Source: RUG806 sp963624415
GTDB lineage: Bacteria; Bacillota; Clostridia; Oscillospirales; Acutalibacteraceae
DNA: 5,160 nucleotides
Direction: 5' to 3'
Assembly: GCA_963624415.1 (NCBI GenBank)
Contig: CAVFPQ010000151.1
Location: 1 to 5,160, forward strand
Part shown: positions 1-5,056 of the stretch, one piece after another
How positions within the stretch are numbered: the first letter of the stretch is position 1
Layout of the letters: every line of letters begins with the position of its first letter
Made by a program: the position numbers and the translations under genes
The notes under the pieces: generated by a model
The model's database searches: none
What the model was told of the DNA's origin: nothing
Seen by the model: the letters and a program-made list of their open reading frames with translations, nothing else

Positions 1-210
1 GCGTAGCGACTAATGAGGACCGGCGGCAGCGGTCCGTCAAACCAAAGCAAAGAAGTCCTGCGTGTCTTGGATTTATATGGCTTCTCAAGAGGCCGGTTTT
101 TCGGGTATTGCCGGGGTGTTGCCGTCATACCGCTTACGCTTCTGACGGCAGTGTGGCAGTCGTCTCGCTATCCGAGCCGACCGCACGGCTCGTCGCTGCC
201 GCTCCTCGCC
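1..210 (-). repeat. GC-rich hairpin-rich non-coding spacer, relative of the element at 2393-2711
   Basis: No credible gene is seen here. The stretch begins directly after the protease stop codon and contains three perfect inverted repeats: 174-179 with 186-191 (GAGCCG/CGGCTC), 120-127 with 143-150 (TGCCGTCA/TGACGGCA) and 17-22 with 30-35 (GGACCG/CGGTCC). Positions 55-125 align by eye with 2393-2463: the first 16 bases of the shared repeat are identical, and the last 41 positions match at 29 without gaps. Both copies therefore have the same orientation relative to the phage genes, each lying after the stop codon of a minus-strand gene (protease here, terL there). The left end is cut by the window. 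The function is unknown. A transcription terminator is not obvious because no hairpin is followed by a clear T-run on the minus strand. Confidence 0.55.
58..77 (-). repeat. Short interspersed repeat, copy A
   Basis: The plus-strand sequence CTGCGTGTCTTGGATTTATA is identical to copy B at 2274-2293, and its first 16 bases are identical to copy C at 2397-2417. Unlike B and C, this copy is preceded by GTC rather than GACA, so the small GACAC-TGC-GTGTC palindrome of the other copies is broken. Confidence 0.75.
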
Positions 211-525
211 TTACATCGTTTCGCATCTGACATTTTCGGGATACATTTCTTCAATTCGTTCAAATCCCTTTCTGATAGTGTCAAACACCGTTTTTACAAT
301 CATTTCGCCGTATGTGTCGTCCCATTCCGTTTCAATGGCGACTTCACCGCCGGACACCGACATTGAATTTATTTTTGCCGCACGCTCATCGTCAAGCTCA
401 CGCATTTTTTCCGCAAGCGCAATGCACAGTGCGGATACACCGGCACATACATTTCTGTCTCCGGCGTGGCCTCTGCATTCAAACAGGATGCCGGAATTAA
501 GCTCCGTAAACGATACCTTTGTCAT
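211..525 (-). CDS. Prp-like (YsxB family) cysteine protease, phage-encoded, candidate prohead protease
   Basis: This 104-residue protein matches the size and signature of the ribosomal-processing cysteine protease Prp. Residues 19-33 read GHAGDRNVCAGVSAL, supplying the family's paired catalytic residues as His20 and Cys27, with the conserved small residues and Ser31 after the cysteine. In cellular Firmicutes Prp trims the N-terminal extension of ribosomal protein L27. In Staphylococcus phage 80alpha the host Prp is known to process capsid and scaffold proteins. Here the gene lies directly after the portal gene, where many phages carry a prohead protease, so cleavage of phage head proteins is the more likely role (inference). 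The His-Cys spacing is 7, shorter than the 12 I recall for S. aureus Prp, so the flexible loop over the active site is trimmed. The ATG overlaps the portal stop as ATGA, and a strong AAAAGGAG lies 7 nt upstream, which supports this start and translational coupling. The C-terminal half is acidic and has no signal peptide or membrane segment. Confidence 0.85.
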   Translation of the reverse strand: MTKVSFTELNSGILFECRGHAGDRNVCAGVSALCIALAEKMRELDDERAAKINSMSVSGGEVAIETEWDDTYGEMIVKTVFDTIRKGFERIEEMYPENVRCETM

Positions 526-2171
526 TCTGAGTCTCCTTTTTTGACAGAGGAATTGTATCTTCTGCCGTTTTCTTCGATAATGCGAATAATTTTTTCTTTG
601 TTGTCAATATCTATAAGCTGCATACAGGCAAGGGATTCAACGCTCCTTGACGGATCAAAAAAGCCGAGCTTATAGAAATTGAGTGCGTCATTGTTCTGAT
701 TTGCCCTTGAAAAAGTGTTCTGTTTGTGCGCTCTGACACTGACATCGAACACCGGCATTCTCTGCCCCAAATCGTAGCCGAACTCATTTCCGAGGGACTT
801 CGGACTTATGAGGGAATTGTCAAACGAGCCGTATGCGTTCTCGCCGTCCGAGCTTAATATGCGCATATTTCGGGGAACGGTATAGAACTGCCGAATAAGC
901 TCAATGCACAGTGTGCAAATCTCGGAAAATGCCCTGTATGTGGCGGAAATCATATCACGAGACAGCTTGTTGCCTGCCTCCTGCAATGCGTTAATTGCAG
1001 TGCCGGATGTAACGCCGCCGACTGTGCCGCCGGTTGTGAAATCTCTGTTGCCGCTCGTCTCTTTAAGCTCCGATATCTTGTTGTTAAGCACCGTTACATA
1101 GACGCCTGACAGTGAATTTGCGGTTATCTCCCTTATCGATTCTTCACCGAGGGATGAGCCGCTGACATGGACAAAATCTCTGTTGAGATCCGCAAACTCC
1201 TCTTCGTTAACAGCGCCCTCATTGCGGATAAAATATCTGCGTCTTGCACCCATTCGGGCGTTGCGGACAATTTCGGAATTTAATATGTCGATCTCCTCCT
1301 GCACGCCCTTCATTATATCGATAAAGCCGAAGCCGACAGGCGTGCCCTCCTCTTTGAACAGCGGATCGAACACAAACGGATATCTGCCGTGGTCGTACCA
1401 ACCGCGCTCAGTGTATTCGGGATCGTTTTCGGAAGCGTACAGAAGCTCCTCGCCGACAAATTTCACAAAGTGGAGTACGGTTCGCCCACCCGATTTTTTC
1501 TTGTAGTACCAATCAACAACAGTGGATTTGTCGGTAATGTCAACATTTTTGTCATAGAGATAGCCGTAGGTCTCGCCGCTGCCCGTAAGCTTGCCCTCAA
1601 GAAACGGATACTGTTCAATCAGAAGGTCGTTGTCGGCAAGCTCCGTATAGAAAAGATTGCGGCTTTTCTGAATGTCCCTGACACCGGGCTCCCAATAGAG
1701 ATTGAGAATATCGGCACAGCGGACATCAATGTCACCGAGCATATTTTCCGCTTCCGGATTCCACAGCACACTGTATACGGCTGTGCCTGTTTTAAGCTTG
1801 GCATATGACGCATCGGAATAGACCTTTTCGAAGTCGTTTCGTTCGAGAATAACGGGAAGGATATCGGTCAGCTGTGCCGCCGCAGTCTCGTCGGACGATT
1901 CACGGGGCAGAACCGTACACTGCGGAACGGCATCCATAAAATCGGCGTGCTTGTTTATGATTGAATTGAACAGCCATGCACTTGAATTAGGGGCTTTTTT
2001 GTCGTCGGTGTCATGCCAATGGTAAAGTCTGAAGCGGTTTTCATCGTCGATAATTCTGTTTTCGAGCCTCCGGCGAGCCGCCTTGTAGCGTCTGAGAATC
2101 TCGAGAGCCGCCGTTATCTCCTCTTTGCCGATGGCATTGCCGACAAGGGAGGGAGTGTGTGTGTTTTTCAT
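522..2171 (-). CDS. Phage portal protein
   Basis: This 549-residue protein would form the dodecameric ring at the unique capsid vertex through which TerL pumps DNA and to which the neck attaches. The length suits the family, and several stretches look portal-like: an N-terminal helical part followed by a FNSIINKHADFMDAVP segment at about 68-83; a KTGTAVYSVLWNP beta segment near 125-137; a conserved region near 275-315 (GTPVGFGFIDIMKGVQEEID, then a basic GARRRYF strand); and a TSGTAINALQEAG segment near 387-399, typical of the helix-rich wing/stem of P22-like portals. The position between terL and a protease supports the call. I chose the ATG at 2171 rather than an in-frame ATG at 2252: the extra 27 codons run through AT-rich repeat DNA, whereas AAAGGA lies upstream of 2171. 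That spacer is somewhat long, at 12-13 nt. The assignment to a P22-like subgroup is by eye. No frameshift or internal stop is seen. Confidence 0.88.
   Translation of the reverse strand: MKNTHTPSLVGNAIGKEEITAALEILRRYKAARRRLENRIIDDENRFRLYHWHDTDDKKAPNSSAWLFNSIINKHADFMDAVPQCTVLPRESSDETAAAQLTDILPVILERNDFEKVYSDASYAKLKTGTAVYSVLWNPEAENMLGDIDVRCADILNLYWEPGVRDIQKSRNLFYTELADNDLLIEQYPFLEGKLTGSGETYGYLYDKNVDITDKSTVVDWYYKKKSGGRTVLHFVKFVGEELLYASENDPEYTERGWYDHGRYPFVFDPLFKEEGTPVGFGFIDIMKGVQEEIDILNSEIVRNARMGARRRYFIRNEGAVNEEEFADLNRDFVHVSGSSLGEESIREITANSLSGVYVTVLNNKISELKETSGNRDFTTGGTVGGVTSGTAINALQEAGNKLSRDMISATYRAFSEICTLCIELIRQFYTVPRNMRILSSDGENAYGSFDNSLISPKSLGNEFGYDLGQRMPVFDVSVRAHKQNTFSRANQNNDALNFYKLGFFDPSRSVESLACMQLIDIDNKEKIIRIIEENGRRYNSSVKKGDSE
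533..540 (-). promoter_or_regulatory. Ribosome binding site of the Prp-like protease
   Basis: On the minus strand AAAAGGAG lies inside the last codons of the portal gene, 7 nt before the ATG at 525. It fixes the start of the protease and indicates coupled translation with the portal, whose TGA stop shares bases with that ATG. Confidence 0.8.
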
Positions 2172-2183
2172 TTCATCAGATTT

Positions 2184-2189
2184 TCCTTT
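2184..2189 (-). promoter_or_regulatory. Weak ribosome binding site of the portal gene
   Basis: On the minus strand AAAGGA precedes the ATG at 2171 with a spacer of 12 nt, longer than the 7 nt seen for the other three genes. An out-of-frame ATG at 2176 lies between and would meet a TGA after two codons. The site still decides against the upstream ATG at 2252, which has no purine-rich site in front of it. Confidence 0.5.
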
Positions 2190-2231
2190 CTTTGTCTGAT
2201 TCTTTATGGGAGCAGTATGCACCGGCAAAAC

Positions 2232-2263
2232 AATGCATAATGTAGAATGCATAATGAATAATG
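2232..2263. repeat. AT-rich tandem repeat, AATGCATAATG
   Basis: AATGCATAATG occurs at 2232-2242 and again at 2246-2256, a 14-nt period, followed by a degenerate AATAATG. Similar low-complexity tracts are common between genes in Clostridia (recalled, not checked). It lies just upstream of the portal gene. Confidence 0.7.
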
Positions 2264-2273
2264 TCGGATGACA

Positions 2274-2293
2274 CTGCGTGTCTTGGATTTATA
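2274..2293 (-). repeat. Short interspersed repeat, copy B
   Basis: This copy is identical to copy A over CTGCGTGTCTTGGATTTATA. Together with the preceding GACA it is identical to copy C over the 20 bases GACACTGCGTGTCTTGGATT (2270-2289 and 2393-2412). GACAC-TGC-GTGTC forms a small palindrome. The right end, read on the minus strand, supplies the TATAAA of a possible promoter. Confidence 0.8.
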
Positions 2294-2317
2294 CAATTAG
2301 CAATTAGCAGTTAGCAA
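2288..2317 (-). promoter_or_regulatory. Possible sigma-A promoter upstream of portal
   Basis: On the minus strand TTGCTA (2317-2312) and TATAAA (2293-2288) are separated by 18 nt, a fair match to the -35 and -10 consensus. It would start a transcript near 2281, inside the short repeat and about 110 nt before the portal ATG. The -35 comes from a low-complexity tandem repeat, so the match may be chance. If real, it would let portal and protease be expressed apart from the terminase genes. Confidence 0.3.
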
Positions 2318-2326
2318 TTAGCAATG
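2294..2326. repeat. Heptamer tandem repeat, CAATTAG
   Basis: Four consecutive 7-nt units (CAATTAG, CAATTAG, CAGTTAG, CAATTAG) fill 2294-2321, with a partial fifth to 2326. No coding role is seen. It sits between copies B and C of the short interspersed repeat. Confidence 0.85.
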
Positions 2327-2351
2327 AGTGGTCGGTGCAATGGAAATGAAA

Positions 2352-2382
2352 GGGGCAGGGGGGTCAGGGACCGGGGCCGGGG
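2352..2382 (+). other. G-rich tract with quadruplex-forming pattern
   Basis: Five runs of three or more G on the plus strand (2352-2355, 2358-2363, 2367-2369, 2373-2376, 2379-2382) are separated by 2-3 nt. This satisfies the usual G3+N1-7 rule for intramolecular quadruplexes. In the phage operon's RNA the stretch is C-rich, so any quadruplex would form in DNA on the plus strand. Confidence 0.55.
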
Positions 2383-2392
2383 AAATAAGGAA

Positions 2393-2711
2393 GACACTGC
2401 GTGTCTTGGATTGTATAGCTTCGCGGGAGGTGGGCTTTTGGGGTAAAGCCGGGCCTTTGCCGTGGGCAGGGCTTCGCCGCCGGTCGGCGCACCCGACTGT
2501 CCGATTAATTTTTTTTCACAAGCCTACTGCCGGGGCGGACAGCCGGGTGCCGCCTCCCGGCGGCCGCCCCTCGCTCGCTTTCATTTGTTAAGCCGCATCG
2601 GGCTGCGGCTGAACAAATTCAGCTCCCTCGGGGCGCCGAGCCTCGTCGTCGGCTTTCAGCCGCCTCCTCGGCATAAACGCTCGTCACGGCGCAGCCGTTC
2701 CTCGCGTCCCC
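2393..2711 (-). repeat. Structured extragenic element, copy 1 (minus strand)
   Basis: Read on the minus strand from just after the terL stop, this GC-rich stretch has an ordered set of hairpins. Near the start are small stems such as ACGGC-TGC-GCCGT. Hairpin I follows at 2583-2618, with two 7-bp stems around one mismatch (ATTTGTT and AGCCGCA arms) and a 6-nt loop. Hairpin II pairs 2536-2550 with 2489-2503 over 15 positions. Its only irregular pair is a G-U on the minus strand but an A-C mismatch on the plus strand, which suggests the minus-strand RNA is the folded form. GCCGACCGGC follows (complement of 2479-2488). The same order recurs on the plus strand at 4895-5051. The tail (2463-2393) matches the stretch after the protease gene. 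No protein is encoded. The role is unknown: mobile extragenic repeat, RNA element or transcript stabiliser are all possible. Confidence 0.6.
2397..2417 (-). repeat. Short interspersed repeat, copy C
   Basis: CTGCGTGTCTTGGATT is shared with copies A and B, followed here by GTATA instead of TATA. In this copy the palindrome extends to AAGACAC-TGC-GTGTCTT (2391-2407), a 7-bp stem with a 3-nt loop. It joins the structured element to the G-rich tract. Confidence 0.8.
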
Positions 2712-4097
2712 CTATCTATACGAAAACCCCTTATACCTTTTCGCATTCAGTTCAAGCGGATCATCTTCATATACGGCGCTCGGCAGTGCGGCTGTCGGCT
2801 TTATCGGGCGTGACATACAGAAATATCTGCACGAATCGGCAAAATGGTCTTCGTCGGTTGTGTCGAGATCCTCGGGGTTGGTCGTCGAAAATCGAAGCAG
2901 CGGCAACGTGCGGACGGCATCTTTGCACGTGTTGAAAAAATACATCATCGGCATGCCGTTTTCATCAAAGTCAAGACGGTAGTGCACCTGCATCCACCCC
3001 GGCAGACGCTTGTTGTCGCCCTTAGTAAAGTACACAAAATGGCGGTCGGCAATGTCTGCTATTGATTCGCCTCTTGAAACGTCCCATATTGACGGATCGG
3101 CGACACCCGAAATATTTCTGCCTCTGAGCCAACGGTGAGTGGTCTCAAGTCGGTGTATCTCCTCAAAAATTTTGTCGGGATGCCACTTTAAGCCCTCGTT
3201 CGGCGTTCCCGTACAGCCGTAAAGCTGCAAAATAAGATACGCTCTGCCGTCGTAATCTATCGCCCACCAGTCGCATGAAAACGGTTTTGCGAAACCGAAG
3301 TCGAAGCTTCTGACGATATTCCAGCCGGACGGAATTTCAAACGGTTCTATTACATGAGTAAATCGCCTGTCTTTATAATGTGCGGGATCGTCACGGAACT
3401 CCTCAAAAAACTGCCCGTCGAAAATATTCCAGTCGCCCTCAAGCCACGCCTTGCGAAGCTTTGTCGGAAGTGCCTCAAGCCGTTTGATATAATCGGGATC
3501 GCTCTCCATAAGCGCGGCATTGTCGGTTACAAGGCTTTTATAGAAAACATAGTCATCGGGATTTTCACCGGGCTTATACACCCTGTCGATAAACAGCCGC
3601 TTTACAAACGCATGACCGACACCGCCGGGGTTGCAGGTGAGATAAACTCGTTTGGGATAGTCGTTTACGCCTCTGACACACGCCTTGAAGCGGTCGAACT
3701 GCTCTTCGGTGAGCTGTGTCGCTTCATCAAGAAACAGAACGTCAACTTCGGTGCCCTGATATCTGTCGAGATCCTTAATGTTGCGGCAGTAGCCGAGCTT
3801 TATAACCGAGCCGTTTCCGAAAACGAACTCCTTTGCTGTCTCTTTGAACTGTGCGACACCGTTAACCACCTGTTTTAGGGGCGTTATGTGATTTGCACGA
3901 AGCTCCGGGTAGGTTTTTCTGACTATCATGATTTTTATACCGGGGTATCTGAGCGCGAGAAGCACTGCCTTTGTTCTGACAGCCCAGCTTTTGCCGCCGC
4001 CTCTCGCACCGCCGAAAGCTATAAATCTGTGTCTGTCTTCGAGAAAGTGCCGCTGAGTATCGCCCGGTGTGCCTAAATAAACTGTCTGCATATTCAT
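2712..4097 (-). CDS. terL: Phage terminase large subunit (TerL)
   Basis: This 461-residue packaging motor couples ATP hydrolysis to DNA translocation into the prohead and cuts concatemeric DNA. The ATPase domain shows a Walker A motif at 29-37 (GGARGGGKS), Walker B at 120-126 (VLFLDEA, with Asp124 and catalytic Glu125) and the coupling motif near 151-159 (VYLTCNPGG). The RNase H-fold nuclease domain follows, with acidic residues Asp266 in VRSFDFGFAKP, Asp334 in GVADPS and an acidic cluster at 415-421 (DEDHFAD), as expected for two-metal catalysis. The set resembles PBSX/Terminase_3-6 type large subunits (by eye). All key residues are present, so the enzyme looks intact. I chose the ATG at 4097, 4 nt after the upstream gene's stop, because GGAG lies 7 nt in front of it. 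A TTG at 4112 and an ATG at 4091 are in-frame alternatives. The protein ends at a TAG at the edge of the structured element. Confidence 0.96.
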   Translation of the reverse strand: MNMQTVYLGTPGDTQRHFLEDRHRFIAFGGARGGGKSWAVRTKAVLLALRYPGIKIMIVRKTYPELRANHITPLKQVVNGVAQFKETAKEFVFGNGSVIKLGYCRNIKDLDRYQGTEVDVLFLDEATQLTEEQFDRFKACVRGVNDYPKRVYLTCNPGGVGHAFVKRLFIDRVYKPGENPDDYVFYKSLVTDNAALMESDPDYIKRLEALPTKLRKAWLEGDWNIFDGQFFEEFRDDPAHYKDRRFTHVIEPFEIPSGWNIVRSFDFGFAKPFSCDWWAIDYDGRAYLILQLYGCTGTPNEGLKWHPDKIFEEIHRLETTHRWLRGRNISGVADPSIWDVSRGESIADIADRHFVYFTKGDNKRLPGWMQVHYRLDFDENGMPMMYFFNTCKDAVRTLPLLRFSTTNPEDLDTTDEDHFADSCRYFCMSRPIKPTAALPSAVYEDDPLELNAKRYKGFSYR

Positions 4098-4101
4098 TTC
4101 T

Positions 4102-4389
4102 CTACTCCGCAAGGCTCTCGGCGTTCTCGTCCATGATTACCGTGATCGTGTTTTTAGCGGAGTCGCCGTTCAGATTTTCGGTAACAGCGGTGGCTTCTTT
4201 CAGCACCGACCAGAACTCCTTGAGTGCCTTTGCTCCGTTCTCGGTGGAGTCCGTTTTGTCGCCGTATACTTTGTTGACCGCTCTGTATGTCGCGCGGCAG
4301 AGCATATCGGACGCTTCACCGAGACACACGGCGGTGTCAACGGGCACACCGTTTTTGCGTTTGATTTTTTTCTTTGCTTTGGTCTGCAA
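4102..4389 (-). CDS. Small protein in the terminase small subunit position
   Basis: This 95-residue protein is encoded directly upstream of terL, 4 nt apart, as expected for TerS, the subunit that recognises the packaging site and stimulates TerL. The N-terminus is strongly basic (KAKKKIKRK at residues 4-12), the middle looks helical (ALKEFWSVLKEATAV), and the C-terminus is acidic (TVIMDENAESLAE), a pattern compatible with TerS oligomers whose C-terminus docks TerL. However, it is shorter than typical TerS proteins and I see no clear helix-turn-helix, so the assignment rests mainly on position. It could instead be an unrelated early-late junction protein. The TTG start is well supported by AAAGGAG 7 nt upstream. 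There is no in-frame ATG nearby. The gene is probably co-transcribed with terL. Confidence 0.8.
   Translation of the reverse strand: MQTKAKKKIKRKNGVPVDTAVCLGEASDMLCRATYRAVNKVYGDKTDSTENGAKALKEFWSVLKEATAVTENLNGDSAKNTITVIMDENAESLAE
4105..4108 (-). promoter_or_regulatory. Ribosome binding site of terL
   Basis: On the minus strand GGAG lies 7 nt before the ATG at 4097, within the end of the upstream small gene. It favours 4097 over the in-frame TTG at 4112. Confidence 0.7.
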
Positions 4390-4396
4390 AAAATTT

Positions 4397-4403
4397 CTCC
4401 TTT
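4397..4403 (-). promoter_or_regulatory. Ribosome binding site of the small terminase-position gene
   Basis: A near-ideal AAAGGAG lies 7 nt before the TTG at 4389, which makes this unusual start codon credible. Confidence 0.8.
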
Positions 4404-4470
4404 CGGTTTTGTTGTGGAATGTTCGGAAAATTCACTCCCTTCGGACTTGATTTGGTTTTGTTTATCCGGA

Positions 4471-4505
4471 AAACAAAAAGCCCGGCAGGTTGTCTCCCCT
4501 GTCGG
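4471..4505 (-). terminator. Terminator-like hairpin upstream of the packaging operon
   Basis: On the minus strand CCGACAGG (4505-4498) pairs with CCTGCCGG (4489-4482) across an 8-nt loop; the stem has 8 pairs including one G-U. It is followed by GC and then TTTTTGTTTT, the form of an intrinsic terminator. It ends about 80 nt before the first gene. It could end transcripts entering from the right, or act as a leader attenuator if the operon promoter lies further upstream. A TGC-TAATAT extended -10-like sequence just upstream (about 4511-4519, minus strand) has no good -35. Confidence 0.6.
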
Positions 4506-4595
4506 CACGCTTATATTAGCATATTCGATTTTTGCATTTCGCCCCTAAAACGGCGGTTTTTGAAATTTTTTGAAAAAAGTTTTGTTTTTCGCAGA

Positions 4596-4642
4596 ATTTT
4601 TTTGAAAAAAGTCTTGCAATTGTGAATAAAGTATGATATTAT
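4596..4642 (+). promoter_or_regulatory. Sigma-A type promoter with AT-rich upstream tract
   Basis: TTGCAA (4614-4619) and TATTAT (4637-4642) are separated by exactly 17 nt. They are preceded by A/T tracts, with TTTTTGAAAAAAGT present twice (from about 4567 and 4598), which resemble UP-like elements of strong clostridial promoters. An overlapping TATGAT (4632-4637) is an alternative -10. Transcription would run rightward, away from the phage genes, starting near 4644-4649. Confidence 0.6.
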
Positions 4643-4644
4643 TT

Positions 4645-4760
4645 GAGTGCAAGAGATGATACGAAGCTCTTACAGAAAGAATTTTGCTTTCCACACTCTT
4701 TTTCTTCATAAATATCTCCACAAGGGAAAACACCGAGCCAAAAGCTCGGTGTTTTTCCTT
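4645..4760 (+). ncRNA. Candidate small RNA, about 110 nt, with three-way junction and terminator
   Basis: A promoter directly upstream and a strong intrinsic terminator at the end delimit a short transcript with no convincing reading frame. Three short stems form a closed junction: GAGTG (4645-4649) with CACTC (4694-4698), AAGAG (4651-4655) with CTCTT (4667-4671), and GAAAG (4675-4679) with CTTTC (4687-4691). A 20-nt linker and the terminator hairpin follow. An ATG at 4656 opens a frame that runs through the terminator into the GC-rich repeat, and it has no spaced ribosome binding site. I do not recognise an Rfam family. The stems are only 5 bp each, so the fold is tentative, and a start at 4649 would remove most of the first strand. 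Confidence 0.4.
4722..4760 (+). terminator. Strong intrinsic terminator, probably bidirectional
   Basis: AAAACACCGAGC (4727-4738) pairs perfectly with GCTCGGTGTTTT (4744-4755) around the loop CAAAA. The stem extends to 17 bp (4722-4738 with 4744-4760), including one G-T pair. On the plus strand the T-run is 4752-4756. The A-tract on the left means it could also stop leftward transcription. It ends the candidate small RNA. Confidence 0.85.
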
Positions 4761-4763
4761 TTT

Positions 4764-4779
4764 GGGTGGGTGGGTGGGG
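4764..4779 (+). other. Perfect G-quadruplex motif GGGTGGGTGGGTGGGG
   Basis: Four G-runs separated by single T residues form the (G3T)4 type, known in vitro as an exceptionally stable parallel quadruplex. It lies 4 nt after the terminator stem and at the edge of the second structured element. It is on the non-template strand for rightward transcription, so the RNA could also fold if the terminator is read through. Confidence 0.7.
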
Positions 4780-5051
4780 CCGGCGACGAGGGAGCGACTG
4801 CCGAATGGCAGGCGTGAGCGAGGAGCCGGAGGCCCGCGGAGGCGTAAGCGAGCGAAGCGAGCGTAAGCCGACGTGGGCGAAGCCGCGGTGAGCAGAATTT
4901 GTGATGCTGCCCGTGGCAGCAGAACAAATGAATGCGAACCGCGGCAGCCGCTCAAGGTGGCGCCTGTCTATCCGGGACACAAAATCGGATTTTCACGAAA
5001 GCTGACCGACCGGACAGACAGGTGCACCGCAGAGCGGCTCAGCCGACCGGC
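4780..5051 (+). repeat. Structured extragenic element, copy 2 (plus strand)
   Basis: This GC-rich non-coding stretch has the same order of structures as the minus-strand copy at 2711-2479. An early small stem, CTGCC-GAAT-GGCAG, is followed by GAGCGA-like degenerate repeats. Hairpin I at 4897-4929 has 15-position arms with two mismatches and a 3-nt loop. Hairpin II pairs 4946-4975 with 5010-5039: 23 Watson-Crick pairs plus one G-U over 30 positions. GCCGACCGGC (5042-5051) is identical to copy 1. Both copies share GAATTTGT before hairpin I and AACAAATGAA after it, while the internal stem bases differ yet still pair. Inside the hairpin II loop is a small AAAAT/ATTTT stem (4981-4993). No protein is encoded. 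The function is unknown. Confidence 0.6.
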
Positions 5052-5056
5052 ACGAA

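Noticed and set aside
2172..2252. Longer portal protein starting at the ATG at 2252
   Set aside because: The extra 27 codons come from an AT-rich tandem repeat, and no Shine-Dalgarno sequence precedes that ATG.
2393..2711. Insertion sequence or group II intron remnant
   Set aside because: No transposase, reverse transcriptase or maturase fragment is visible in any frame, and I could not identify intron domain V/VI or clear terminal inverted repeats.
2462..2935. Plus-strand 157-codon open frame across the spacer and the 3' end of terL
   Set aside because: It overlaps the TerL nuclease coding region antisense, has Arg/Ser/Pro-rich low-complexity composition and no ribosome binding site.
4645..4720. 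tRNA gene or known riboswitch
   Set aside because: The three stems are only 5 bp, no T-loop or anticodon arm pattern is present, and no gene follows for a riboswitch to control.
4656..4820. Small protein from the ATG at 4656
   Set aside because: The frame passes through the terminator and the G-quadruplex tract and ends in repeat DNA; the purines before the ATG leave no spacing for a ribosome binding site.
4545..4980. Minus-strand open frames of 113-136 codons
   Set aside because: They run through two terminator/repeat structures and GC-rich hairpins, have biased composition typical of repeat DNA and lack ribosome binding sites.
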